From: Artemisia argyi
Lineage: Eukaryota > Streptophyta > Magnoliopsida > Asterales > Asteraceae
Reading direction: 5' to 3'
Assembly: GCA_030686995.1 (NCBI GenBank)
Contig: CM060704.1
Span: forward strand, 120,506,042-120,570,041
DNA: 64,000 bases
Positions 31,969-43,374 of this stretch are shown in pieces (the stretch's first letter is position 1; every line of letters begins with the position of its first letter). The translations under genes and the position numbers were made by a program. Below the pieces are notes generated by a model, which made no database searches, was not told the DNA's origin, and saw only the letters and a program-made list of their open reading frames with translations.

Positions 31969-34900
31969 TATCAAGAAAAAAAGAATATGCGTCGGATAAT
32001 AACTCACATTTGTGTTAATGATGTCATATTGAGTCTACTTGTCCAAAGGTTGTGTTCCAATCGTTAAGACAAATATATCTAAAAGATGATTAAAATAACC
32101 AACGAAGTAGGATTTACGACTTGGATGTTTCATCCGAAATATTCAAGCAATTTACATTGCAACGCAATTTGTAAATGTGTCATTTCCGAAAAACCAAACA
32201 CGAGCAAACATACAACATATGTAGCAGTTGCTCATGAACGAGTCAAGACTCAAAATCACATGTCAAGTAAAAATATTACATATAATACATCATCAATCTT
32301 CAAGAAGATAACATGTATCTAAAAAGGATAATTTATACAACGTGTGTCACTACATAAACAAGTAAAATTTGTAAATCACATTATAACTAAAAATACTTGT
32401 TTTCATTAGTAACTCATAAGAGTGAAAAGGTTTTTCCCTTAAATAAGCATGTTTGTCAAATGATACAATATGTTTTCTCTCATTGATACAAAGTAAAAGA
32501 TTACACGATCAATTAAGGTAAGTAATCTTTATTAGACTCTCTTTCTCAAGATTTACTATGGAGTATTCTTGAAACCAAAACACGTGATATAATTACCACA
32601 CTTGCCTTTGTTAGGATGTTGTGTAAGACATGTCATTTTAATTAACTGAATGTTAATATATTGATAGTTGAGTTATATTAGGATATGTTCTGGCGGTATT
32701 GGCAAATATCGTCTTTGGAAAACCTCGATGGGAAAGTATAGGAATTCCAATTTTTCTAATATAAGAATGGCTACTGGAGAACCTATTGCACTAGAAACTC
32801 AATTTGACCTAACGGTTGAATTGCTTCCGGAGAGAAGCTGGGTTTGTGGTAAACCCGTAAAAATGGTCGTGTTTAGCCGTAATTGAGCACTGTTAGTAAT
32901 AGTCTCATATCTATTCTCTAAATTGAAAAATTTCCATTCCTAAATTTGACAAAAGATGTTTTACATCGATGATATTTGTCTCCCGTTAGGAGTGCACTTT
33001 AAACAAGTAGTAATTAGGATACTTTTTGACAAATCTTGATTACTTGCATATATGTGCTTAATATGTATATACAACATCTTGATCTTGTATAATAAGATTA
33101 AATGTCATCATGCCTCCTTAATTGCTTAATGCCTACTTGCTTAATTATTGAATGCATGCTCGTTAGAAAGATCTTGCTTTGAAATAGGTTTTCTTATGTC
33201 ATATTCTTGATATATGTCCATGATACATGCTCTTACGTGCTAAATGTCAACATGTGTTACTTAATGCTTGTCTTTATAGTAATCATGTTTTGTATGCACC
33301 TCTTTACATGGCTTACATGTTATTTGTGCACCCAAACTATGTTGGACTAGGTATGCCTTTGATGATACCTCATAGATGTCATATAGTCTTACATGCTATT
33401 ATCCTTGATTGTTAAGTGATGCATGTTTAAATGACTTATATGCTTAAATCTTTGATTCTTATGAAACTAGGCCTATTCTTCCTCACACTAGATCATAATC
33501 TTCCTTTAGGGTGTCTAGTGTCACAATCCCACCTTATTACCTAAACCACTCCTTAATCATTTGATTATTCCTATCCTTTAATTTGCGAAAAACAGAAAAC
33601 TGGAGAGACTCTGCACCTTATTGACGGCGGTCCCTTATTGCATGGGCGGTCCCTTATCCTTTAAAGGAACGTCCCATGATTTAGAGGACCGTCCCTAGTG
33701 AGGTGTCACGAACTGGTTCACTGTTTTTCCTCTTCTGCTATACTTTGAACCTTCCTACATCATGCCTTGTTGAAAACTCACAAAGAAGCATCTTTCTCAT
33801 AACCTTTCATCACTAAAACCTCAAACCACCAATGTGAAATGAGAAACCGAGTTATCCATGTTCTACCAATATCGAGTCATCCACCATTTCCATGCCCTCA
33901 AAGAAACCAAGAGTCATCCACCAATTACTCCACCGAGTCATCTTCACAAGAAGATTCCACCATGTAACTAAACAAGTGTGCCATCACCACTACAACCTAC
34001 CGCATTGAGGTCAAACAACCTTTCATGATACATAAACCTATGTTCACCCTTGTGTCGCTCGTTGAAATAAAGGGCAATCATCATATCCATACACTCATTA
34101 ACATATTTGTCTATGTCCTCGAAAACCAAGTGAATTTCATTATAAAATGCGTCTTTTCCACTTCCTAGCAAGTGAAGAACACAAAGAAATATCCAAGCTT
34201 CAAGTGTTGTCGAGTCATCACCACCTCATTTCACATATCCACCTTGGGTCGTCAACCAACAAAATACCTTAAAATTCCATGATTCCCAATCATCCATTAT
34301 CCTGACCTCAATTCTCTAGAACACTCATTGTCACCAACATATCCACCTCTAATGACAAATCCAATATAATTGGTACCACCCATGAGAATTCCTTCAAAAA
34401 CTCCTTTGTAAGAGTCCATAGTATCATCCCTCTTCCGTTGTCACACTCACCTCTTCATGATTAAGTACCCAACAAAACTAGGATAGCTTGTATTCTGTCG
34501 TTCTCTTCGACGATGCCCTATTAAGGATGATTGTATTCCGTCGATCTCTTCTCTCCAAAATCGACGATGCCCTTTTAAGGATGCTCCTATTCCATTGAAT
34601 TCTCTCTTCCCTTATTGTAAGCGCAAACGTTCCTTTCATTATCTCCACACACACATCTATAACCACCAACTTCAATTATGAAGTCTCCTATCTTCCATAT
34701 CATCTTTAGACCATCCTTACCAAACTTTAGCTCAATACATACTCTCTTTATTTAGGTCCATCCCCCTCCACTATTAGAGAGTCATCTTCATCCATATCTA
34801 GGATCATATCATCCTCATCCCATATCACCTAGACACTAGACACTTATCTTGGAAGAAGTTAGAGAATGGTGTATTAATCAACTATTATGTATGTTTAGTT

Positions 34901-35343
34901 TCAATCCCTTTCATGCCATGCTTTAGAATAATCATAATTGAGTCTTTCATGTATTAATATTCAATAATGTCATCCTATATATATTATCATTATTATATAT
35001 GTGCACTTGTCTACTAACTTTGTTTTGTAGCATTACTTCATTACTCGATTCTTTGGTAGCCAAAACTAGTTTTGAGCATACACCAAGGGGGAGCATTTGC
35101 AAGTGTCAAATTAATGATGCAATGAACTAGGGGGAGCTCGAAAGTAGTTGGGTATATGGTTTGGAGTTGATTAAACCATGGCGGTAGGAGCAAGGCTTCA
35201 CTAGGATGATGCACGCTCAATTCTATTAATAATGAGGGTCGGGATAGTCTATATGCTCAAGATTGTCTTCTCAAGTTGTCCTCTCAAGCTCATGCTGATT
35301 TTATTTCTACCTCTACATTGGTGTCACCTTTTTGCTTTGACAG
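31969..35343. other. Element A 3' internal region, non-coding
   Basis: No Gag or Pol domain in six frames. AT-rich to about 33580, then a four-arm GGTCC repeat (33621-33700), a C/A-rich stretch to 34800 like that of element B, and 'caagggggagcatttgc' and 'agggggagctcg' purine runs near 35080-35130. Short frames such as 32668-32886 match nothing I know. Confidence 0.7.
33621..33700. repeat. Internal four-arm GGTCC inverted repeat (element A)
   Basis: Arms ggcggtcccttatt, ggcggtcccttatc, ttaaaggaacgtcc and tagaggaccgtcc: two forward followed by two complementary, as in the LTR copy. Confidence 0.75.
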
Positions 35344-35360
35344 AAAGGGGAGAGAGGGAG
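35344..35360 (+). other. Polypurine tract of element A
   Basis: AAAGGGGAGAGAGGGAG abuts the TGTA of the 3' LTR. Confidence 0.88.
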
Positions 35361-36930
35361 TGTAAACTAGTAACTTCTACACTTTGACGTTTAATCTATA
35401 CAACGTCTTCATGTTTTAATGATGACAAACACGTAACTTGTAGTACATAACGTAAAGTGCACAAGTTACTCGTTCACACATCAACGTCTCTTGACATCAC
35501 TTCAGATTGGGCCAAGCATACAAGAATTCTACATATGGACATAGTCAATTTGATTGGGCCAAGCATGCATATGGACTTAGCTTAATTGACTGGGCCAAGC
35601 AAACAAACAAGCCCATTCGGGGCCCAATAGTAACCGGCCCAACAAGGCCCATCAAGACATCCTAGAAGCTTCTAGAACATGGAGGGAAAATGGAAAATTC
35701 AAAATTCAAAATTTGAATTTAGGAGGGAAATGGATGGAATATTCTTTGGCATATTCCTTATGCTATGGAATATTCTTTGGCATATTCCTTATGCTATGGA
35801 ATATTCTTTGACATATTCCTTACTTGGTCTCCAAGGTTCGGGCCTATAAATAGCAAGCATCCTCCATTCTTGGGTGCGGGTTTTTCAAGCATCAAAAATA
35901 CATACAAAGATTATTTCATCATGTAATTAGACTAGGACAATGTAAGTCTTGAGTCTCAATTGTAATAGGGATGATCCGGACGATGTGTAAGTCTGTGGGT
36001 AATTATCTAGATTAGGACGGTGTGTACGTCAGTGGGTAATTGTGTGTAGATTAGGACTTTGTGTATGTTAGAGTGTCGGTGCATGAAGACTCGGAATCAT
36101 GTGTGAGTTCAAAAAGTGAAGACTTGGACTCAAGTGTGAGTTCAAGAAGTGAAGACTAGGACTTAGTGGAGTTCTAGTGTGAAGATTTGGACTTAGTGAA
36201 GTCCATGTGTGAAGACTTGAATCGGGTGAAGGTTCAAGTGAACGGGAGTGCTCGTTCGTGTGAAGGCTTGGATCGTGTGTCAATCTAAGTGGGACAAGAG
36301 TGCTTTTTTGTGTGGCCATGTGGGCTTTTGTGTAGATTGGTTCTAGCTAGGATTAGGACTCGACATTCCGCTTAGTGTCGTTACACTTGGTGTAAGCTTG
36401 TGTACGGTTTGTTCCACCGTAAAGGAGCGTGTTGATTAGTGAAGTAACTCTCGAGTGTGGGACTCGTAGAGTGGATTAGGATGAAGAGGTGCTTCGTGCC
36501 GAACCACTATAAATCATCGTGTCCGGTTTGCATTTTCTCTTCCTTGCTATTTACTTTCTATACTTGCATTACATTTATGTTTATGTGGCTTGATGTGTAT
36601 GTTCTTGTAATATCAACTAGTCATCTTAGAAACGTAAAATACAAGAAAACTTAATCACACGAAATAAAACTGGAAAACCTACTGGTGGCGGTCCTTTATC
36701 GACCGACGGTCCCTCAAATGATAAAGGACCTTCCACCTATTTAAAGGACCGTCCACAGTGCAATCAGAATTAGCTTAGAAACGTTTGAACCTTGTGTCAT
36801 GCTTATGTGATTGCTTGTTATGAGTGACTTAACCAATATTCATATATAGTCACGCTTGATCGGAAATTTGATACGAAACATTTCAAGTTTTAAAAAAAAC
36901 GTATTCACCCCCCCTCTTTACGTTTCTACA
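35361..36930 (+). repeat. Element A 3' LTR
   Basis: 1,570 bp, TGTA...TACA ends, followed by the GAAAG duplication. Its TATA is at 35845 and its four-arm repeat at 36683-36757. The first 24 bases differ from the 5' LTR. Confidence 0.92.
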
Positions 36931-38044
36931 GAAAGTTTAGCACGAACCAAGTCTATAAAGGATGCCAATTAGCATGCAAATTCATGTCAGAACCAATTGG
37001 TAATTCAAGGTAAGTAAAAGGAATATTACCAAAAGTGCATCCCGTGTTAGAACTCATGACTTCAATATCACTCGAGCTCAGACCAAGACCATAAACATGC
37101 GACTTAGATAAATTAAATTTGAGACCTAAATCGAGATAAAAGACATGCAAGATTCTAATAATGTTGTTCATTTCATGCCTGTTCCAATCAGATATAATCA
37201 CAACGTCATCCGCGTAAAATCTCCTATCTTTGTTCCACGAAGAAGGCAATTATCAACATCATATTTTAAATCTAAATGTAACCCTTCCATAACAATAATG
37301 AATAGGAATGGACTAAGAGGATCACCTTGACGTAAACCACGTTTGATTGAGAATTCACTTGAGGGGACCAATATCGACGCTCGAGCCGAATGAAGGCACA
37401 TTTGAATCCAACGCCTCCATTTATTACCAAACCCACGACTCAAAAGCATGTGATCTAGGTATTTCCAACTAGCGGTGTCAAAAACATTCTCGAAGTCGAC
37501 TTTAAACATCATAATTTTTTGCTTCTTCTTGTTATACCACGACATTATTTCACTAAGCATGATAGGACCATCAAGTATTTATCTACCCGATATGAAAGCC
37601 GACTGCTCGTGACCAATCACTTTATGAACAACTTTAGCTAATCAGTTAGCAAGAATTTTTGAAATAATTTTGTATTGCATGTCTATTAGAGAAATAGGCC
37701 AATTTTTTTTAATAAGAATTGGATTAGCTACCTTCAGGATAAGCGTGATGAAGGACGAGTTAGCTCCTTTAGGAATCTTAAATGCATCGAAAGCATTTCT
37801 CACTGCTTCTTCTACATCATCTTTGAAGAGATCCCAACATGTCTTTAGAAAAAAGAAACAAAAAACCATCTGGCCCAGGGGCTTTTGGCTACCACAATCC
37901 CAAACAGCCGATCGAATTTTTTCCACATACACAGCTTTCTCTAACTCATTGTTGTCATCTAGGTTAACAAAACTTGCGAATTAATAGGAGAAAGGTCCAT
38001 CAAAGAGATGATGGTTCAAATGTTTTTTATAAACGGTATAAAAG
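36931..38044 (-). pseudogene. LINE reverse transcriptase, finger-palm remnant
   Basis: Minus strand carries plant L1 RT blocks in order. A finger region with PLG and PISLIDMQYKIISKILAN lies near 37930-37645. FKVDFENVFDTASWKYLD near 37500 is motif A. GLRQGDPLSPFLFIIVMEGL near 37320 is motif B. FYADDVVIISDW near 37220 is the catalytic YADD. A PIGS block follows near 36990. Stops lie near 37582-37642 and a frameshift near 37200 and again near 36957, so it is dead. It continues at 1380-1825 beyond element A. The 5' part (ORF1, endonuclease) is not in the window; element G begins at 38045 and probably cuts it off. Confidence 0.9.
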
Positions 38045-39297
38045 TGTGACAACTGGTAAATTAAGGAGACTTTAAAACCCGCATTAAGTTAAAAGTTTGA
38101 AGTTTTATTAAATAGTTGAAATGTTATTCATAACTGATTTGTGAAACTTAAACCGATGTTTTAAAATTTGAAGTTTATGAGACATTAAATTCGAGTTATT
38201 GATTTATTATGAGATATATATATGTTGTGAATTATTGTTGAGACGTTTTAGTTGCACTACGTTGACTCCGACACTAGGAAATCCTAACGAGTTTAAATCT
38301 TTTGGATAACGGTCGCGTTTATACGTTAATTGAATGTTTTATCTCTTATATTTTGGGAAGTGTCTTTGGCAATTAATGGTGACTTATAAAAATATATCTT
38401 GACAACATCTAATAATTTTGAAAATAAATGATCGTGTTACGAAAAACCGATTAATTATACTTTTACCTAAACGCTAAAGTTTGTGGCTAATGTTGAGAAA
38501 ATGAAACTTAAGGGACCATATTGCAAAATTCGGGTATAAAACCCATTTCCCTAACCCTAACCCTCATTAATATTATCACCACCCACCTTTCTTCCCCCTT
38601 TCCTTTGTCGCCGCCGGTTGCTACCCCCCACAACACCACCACCACCAAAACATTCACCATCATTTTCTTGTTTGTGTTGTGTTATACATGCGCCCAAAAC
38701 AAACCCCTCCCCCTCCGTTTTCTTGTTACCGCCGCGTATAAACACCACACACCACCACACCATTATTTTTCTTGGTTTTCATACAATTGGAAGGTGAGAA
38801 AAACGCGTCTTACACGTCGCGTTTGACTAATTCGAGTCAAACCCGGATTTAATCTTGGATTTGGGTGTTAAAATTAAAGATGAAAATGGGTTTTGATATA
38901 AAACTTGAAATGGTATCCATGGGTGTCGACTCTCTCTTTTGATTTGGTGCTCGAATTTGATTTTGGATGCGTTTGGTTGAGTTTGTGGCTCGATGGAGCC
39001 CAACCGAGACCTTGTGGTCTCGAATTTGATTTTGGTCCGTTTGTTTTGGTATTATAGCTCGTATGAGCTTAACGTGGCCCCTTGGGTCTGTTTGGTTTGA
39101 TTCGTTTATGGTTTGGAAGGCTTGGCTTTGGCAACCCGGTTTAAGGATCTATTTTCTCAAACTCTGATATGTATTTGTGGACCTACGTTTAATCTATTTG
39201 GGCCTTACTTGAATAATTTGGGATGAATGTAAACTTTAAAAACCTCGTATGGTTTTGTTTTTACTTATGTTTACTTTATCTCGTTCTTTTATGACTT
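38045..39297 (+). repeat. Element G 5' LTR and leader (end not resolved)
   Basis: TGTGACAAC start, TATA-like TATAAAA at 38535-38541, then a pyrimidine-rich transcript start region. I could not find a convincing PBS, so the LTR end is not placed. A CCCTAACCCTAACCC run at 38549 is a chance or short tract, not a telomere. Confidence 0.6.
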
Positions 39298-40247
39298 TTG
39301 ATGAATACCAATCCACCTCAGGGACCCTCATCTTCTTTGGGGCTTCTTGGTACTTCGAGACAGCTTACACTTTATCAGGCTTTGGCTCGTGTGGCTCCAC
39401 GTTTTGCCCACCGAGCTACGGCACTCATGTCTGTGCGCCCTTCGTCACCACCCGTGCACTTTGATGCTCACGCTCTTCTGTCAGATGCACCACCCACATT
39501 ATTCCGTCGTCGTCCTAGATCGCCTACCCTATCACCTCATGATTTACCTGTTCGGAGACGGTGATTGATGGAGTACCCCTCAGATGAGGAGGAGGAGTAC
39601 GAGGGTGAGGAGGAGGCTGATGACCCTCAGGAGGTTGAGCAGAGGGATGATGACCCACAGGAGGGTGAGGAGGAGGATGATCCTCAGGAGGAGGATATGC
39701 CTGATGATGATGGTTTGCCATCACATTTAGCTCATTATGCAGAGCCCGATTCTCCGATTCAGCAGTTAGAGCCGGTTTCACCTGATCACCCGTTCTTGTT
39801 TGATTCACCACCTAGTAGTCCCGTGGCGTCGGACGCGCCATCTGAGATATCTACTGAGCCTGCAGATTTGGGTGAGACTGGTAGGATTTGGGCTCGGCTT
39901 ACCACACACAGGGCAAGAGGATCTCGCAGATGGCGGATCAACTTGAGATGGTTATTGGTGAGTTTATTGCTGAGTTGAGAGTTGATTTGACTACTGTCGT
40001 AGGCAGGACGACAGCGATTAGGAGAGGTATGATGGAGGTACATGAGCAGATAGAGAGTCTGCAGAGAGGTTTCATCACGGCTCGCGAGGCAGATCGCAAG
40101 TTGTGGCGGAGGAACATGGAGTTGGAGAAGGAGATAGCAGACCTCAAGAGGGATAGTGATACTCACAGTGTCGAGTTGGGATCGTTATGGAGAGAGTTGG
40201 ATGGTTTGAGATCGGAGCTGAGGAGTCTACGCCAGCATAGTGGCTAG
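39298..40247 (+). pseudogene. Pre-Gag ORF of element G: acidic plus coiled coil
   Basis: Three frames make one broken ORF of about 310 codons: 39298-39561 (Pro/Arg-rich), TGA, 39568 onward in the same frame (very acidic EEEEYEGEEEADDPQE repeats, Pro/Ser-rich middle), then a frameshift near 39880 into a frame ending at 40247. The last part is a clear heptad coiled coil (ADQLEMVIGEFIAEL, then RNMELEKEIADLKRD, ending LRSELRSLRQ). Similar N-terminal segments precede Gag in gypsy polyproteins predicted in Asteraceae. The 360 bp before gag end in tgtattgtgtttcag (to 40604), a good splice acceptor, so it may be spliced to gag. Role unknown. Confidence 0.6.
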
Positions 40248-40608
40248 ATGGTTGGATTATGTTATTATGTTGCTTTCTGAACCAAGGAGTGCTTGGTTAG
40301 AAAAGCTAGTTATCTTATCTTTGATGTATTTCAGTTGTATGTTCGTCTCGTTTGGAACGATTAGTAACCCTTATGTCTTTGGTAGTTGGAACGATGTCTT
40401 GATCGCTATTTATATGGATGATGGTGATTATATATGATGACTATGTGGTTTTGGATGTTATGGAAATTGCGTTCCTATTTGTTTGATTGATGTCTTGTGG
40501 TGTTTTGTTGATATTATGCCGATGTCTTGGCTTCATCTATCCAATTCTTGTTGAGCGTGTGATAAATACTATCGGAGACTTATGAACCTTGTATTGTGTT
40601 TCAGATCA

Positions 40609-40827
40609 ATGGCCCCATGACGAAACCCTGTCAGAGCTACCCGAACTGGTCCTGTAGTGACTACCCCTGGTCGCCGAGGACGCCGTCCTACACGAAATGT
40701 TGAAACCCCTACTCCCAACAACCTGGACACCACCAATCGCAACAACAGGAATCAAAATGTTGATGTTCGGGGAGACAATGATCATATTCCACCGAATGCA
40801 CGAACCGTGGATCAAGCTATGATCAAT
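40609..40827 (+). pseudogene. gag: Element G gag, N-terminal fragment
   Basis: ATG at 40609 is followed by a TGA at codon 4 (a CGA-to-TGA type change). The frame then stays open: a basic Arg/Pro/Thr/Asn-rich stretch leading to a short helix that continues past element F at 47155. Removing F plus one TCAAT keeps the frame. Confidence 0.85.
40823..40827. repeat. Target-site duplication of element F (left)
   Basis: TCAAT, repeated at 47155-47159 just after the right LTR of F. Confidence 0.93.
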
Positions 40828-41031
40828 TGATGAGGCGAAAAATGAACCACTTTTAAGGGGTCATTTAAGCCCGAATTCGAATTTATTTGATCAAATATTG
40901 CCCTAAATCGTTCCTTTTGTGATTTTAGGTACTTTAGGAGAAATCTGGAAAAGGAAGCAATTCGGACGTTTTTGGAGCATAAAAGTGAAGAAAACGCCAA
41001 AGTCTTAATTTTTCTTGCTGGGAACAGTAGG

Positions 41032-41248
41032 TGACGGCGTCAAGAAGAAAATCTTGACGGCGTCAAGAGTATTTTCCATGACGATCCAGTACAGAAATGA
41101 CGGCGTCACAAGGTAGGGCATCAAGAGTAAAATGCATGACGGCCTGGAAACACATAACACTTGACGGCGTCAGATCCGGATCAAGGCAGTCCGAGATTTA
41201 TTTTGGCGGCGAGATGATGGCATCACAAATTTGTTCTTGACGCCGTCA
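41032..41248. promoter_or_regulatory. TGACG palindrome array (F 5' LTR)
   Basis: Perfect TGACGGCGTCA at 41032, 41055, 41098 and 41162 and TGACGCCGTCA at 41238, with single TGACG at 41079 and 41137. The last site ends 13 bp before the TATA box. The 3' LTR copy is 45947-46163. Confidence 0.75.
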
Positions 41249-41260
41249 GACCCTATTTCC

Positions 41261-41269
41261 TATATATAG
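41261..41269 (+). promoter_or_regulatory. TATA box of element F LTR
   Basis: TATATATAG after ccctatttcc, directly downstream of the palindrome array; copy at 46176-46184. Confidence 0.75.
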
Positions 41270-42245
41270 TTTTCTAATTTTCACACATAAAAAAAAGAGA
41301 TGTTTTGGAGAAACCCTAAGGTCGAACTTGGCACGAATTTTACAGGTTTTTCAAGGGTTCTCAGCCCTTGAACCCTTTCATGTGTAATTGAGATAAGTGT
41401 TCTTTTAATTCAATCAATATGTCTATGTGTTGGTTGTCTATATCTTGTTCTTGTCTTAATTCCATCATGCTAGGCTAGATCTATCTTGTGTTTGCTTGGA
41501 TCTAATAAAACCTAGATGTTAATTATGTGTTGATTACTTGTTTATGGTTGTATTGGATGAATGATTTCGATTTTAGGCTTAAGAAAACTGGCAGATCTCC
41601 AATTGGTAACATGCTTGAACGTCTTAGGAAATATGAACTGACGTGCACTAGGTTTTATTGGTTGTATTTAATGCATGAGTAAATTCTAATGATCCCATGT
41701 TAGGAGCTTCTTAGCCGGCTCGACATAGGAGTGAAGTAGGCACTCATAGGATTGGGGAATTAAGTGCGCCACCCCATGAATGGTATTAAGGAATACAATC
41801 CGTCATCCACGCAACTATAACAAGTAATTAATGTGTAAAAGATATCTAGGGAGTAGTGAAATCTAAGTAAACACAACTTCTCCACTTATTGCTCACAACC
41901 TTAGTTTAATTTAGTTTATTTTCATTTCTAGTATTTTATTTTGATTGCATCTTTAGTATTGGGTTAGTTGACTAGCAACTAATTCTGCACAAATCCTTCA
42001 AACCCCGAGATTTTTACTTGCTTTCTAAAAAATATAAAAATACAAAAATAATCATCCCTCACCTTTAGAACTAGTATTTAGGTTTTCTAATCCTAGCGAC
42101 ACTATTCCTAGCTGAACGATCAATCCCCCGGTACTTGTCACTATACTATACTACAACGATCAGGTACACTGCCTGGTGGGGGTTGTAAGCTTCTCAAGAT
42201 CCCTTGAGAGGTAAAGCCTGGTGCGATTCCCACGTATCAAGTTTT

Positions 42246-42264
42246 TGGCGCCGCAGCCCGGGGA
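42246..42264 (+). other. Primer-binding site of element F (tRNA-Asp type)
   Basis: TGGCGCCGCAGCCCGGGGA, 6 bases after the LTR. Confidence 0.8.
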
Positions 42265-42411
42265 ATAGTTATTATCTAGGTTAGAATCTCTTTTTATTAG
42301 GTCTACTTGCTAGATTCCTTTCTAGTAAGAATTTTATTTTTTATTTTTTATTTTTTAGGTTTTCTTTAGTCTATCTCATTTCTTTGTGTCCTTTGTTCGT
42401 AAACTACTTCG

Positions 42412-43308
42412 ATGGATAACAATAACATTGATCGTTTGATTCCTGTTATTCGTGTTTTTCGTCGTAGGATTTTCCAAATGCCCGCCCCACTCCCTTTTGT
42501 GGAGAATGAGAACCCACCTAACCTCTCGCCCAACCACCACTTTGGCAATAACTCTGAGTTAGAGGAGTCTGATGATGATGATGACCGTAGGGCTAGTCCC
42601 TTTTACTATTCAGACTCCGACGAGGATCTTGATGATGGTGATGTGATTAATGAGAATAGGATGGAAGAGGAAATAAACCCTCTTAGGTATGTCGACCCTA
42701 GAACTAGGATTGAGTGTGATAGTTCATTCAACATGCAATTTCCTTGTAAGATCGGATTTAAGAGCTTTAATGCCTATCTTAACTCATCTCTTCCAATGAA
42801 CATAATCTCGCGTAATGAATATAATAAAATCATGGTAGATGAGTTAGAATACAAAGGAGAAAACACTATTTCTAGGGCAATACCATTGCATGTGTTTGTA
42901 GGAAGCTTGGTCTATCTTGTTGAGTTCATGGTTATGGAGAATCTAGGAGAATTTATTGATGATAAGTTGACCCAAGTTGTGTTTGGAAAACCTTTCAAAC
43001 GGTTGACCAACCTCGATGAAAAACTCATAGAAGGGTCAATTACATTCTCGGATGGGGATGAAGATTTTGTCTATCAAATGCCCCGCACACACCCTAGGTT
43101 CAAGGATTTTTCCTTGGAAAAGTGTAGTAGGTATCCGCCCATAGAAATGGTAAGTGAGAATGATAAGAGAAAAGGACTTAAGTATACTCATGAAAAGAAT
43201 AAAAGATACTATCGCGGATGCTTGGAGTTAGGAGATGATTATAAGAAAGATGAGGTGACTATTAGATGGCTCACACTTGGTTATGTGAGCATAAGCGATA
43301 CACGTTAA
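42412..43308 (+). CDS. Acidic ORF with degenerate retropepsin-like domain
   Basis: 298 codons, ATG to TAA, no lesions. Residues about 45-85 are acidic (EESDDDDD, DSDEDLDDGD). Residues about 115-220 can be laid over the Athila protease encoded by H. LNSSLPMNIISRNEYNKI sits where H has the active-site stretch ADLGASINLMPYSVWKKL. VFVGSLVYLVEFMV fits VFVRVGKFHFPADFVIV, and LTQVVFGKPF fits VPLILGRGFL. The catalytic Asp-x-Gly is missing, so it should not cleave proteins. The C-terminal 70 residues (YYRGCLELGDDYKKDE) match only similar Asteraceae ORFs I remember. Function unknown. Its intact state in an element without gag or pol hints at a role in the element's life cycle. Confidence 0.75.
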   Translation: MDNNNIDRLIPVIRVFRRRIFQMPAPLPFVENENPPNLSPNHHFGNNSELEESDDDDDRRASPFYYSDSDEDLDDGDVINENRMEEEINPLRYVDPRTRIECDSSFNMQFPCKIGFKSFNAYLNSSLPMNIISRNEYNKIMVDELEYKGENTISRAIPLHVFVGSLVYLVEFMVMENLGEFIDDKLTQVVFGKPFKRLTNLDEKLIEGSITFSDGDEDFVYQMPRTHPRFKDFSLEKCSRYPPIEMVSENDKRKGLKYTHEKNKRYYRGCLELGDDYKKDEVTIRWLTLGYVSISDTR

Positions 43309-43319
43309 CCCATGACCTT

Positions 43320-43374
43320 GAGTCTAGCTACAAGACTCGTAAATAAAGAAAAGCGCTTCTTGGGAGGCAACCCA
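43320..43374 (+). other. Post-stop stem-loop pair of element F
   Basis: Eleven bases after the stop: GAGTC-TAGCTACAA-GACTC (43320-43338). Then gcgcttct and TGGG-AGGCAA-CCCA (43361-43374). Same order as in E. Confidence 0.7.

Larger units (their letters stand above)
1826..36930 (+). mobile_element. Element A: non-autonomous Sirevirus-like LTR retrotransposon
   Basis: Two direct LTRs of about 1.56 kb (1826-3387, 35361-36930), a primer site for initiator tRNA-Met after the left LTR, and a purine tract before the right LTR define the element. After removing nested E (4821-31963 plus a 5-bp duplication) the internal region is only about 4.8 kb and has no Gag or Pol frame. PBS type, the terminal purine tract of the aaaggggagaga type, and the U5 phrase ending near 'gccgaaccactataaatc' match my memory of the Sirevirus/Maximus Copia lineage. 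It is therefore a gag-less derivative that would need trans help. It sits inside a LINE. Confidence 0.88.
40828..42239 (+). repeat. Element F 5' LTR
   Basis: TGATGAGGCG...CACGTATCA, 1,412 bp. TGACG array, TATA box, then a transcribed part with 'caagggttctcagcccttg' (an AAGGG/CCCTT stem near 41350). Confidence 0.93.

Noticed and set aside
32668..32886. 72-codon frame in element A interior
   Set aside because: No recognisable domain and no second copy in the window to test conservation.
38549..38565. CCCTAACCCTAACCC, telomere-like
   Set aside because: Only about two and a half units, of vertebrate rather than plant type, inside the leader of element G.
39524..40166. Minus-strand frames opposite the pre-Gag ORF
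   Set aside because: Shadows of the plus-strand coiled-coil and acidic codons.
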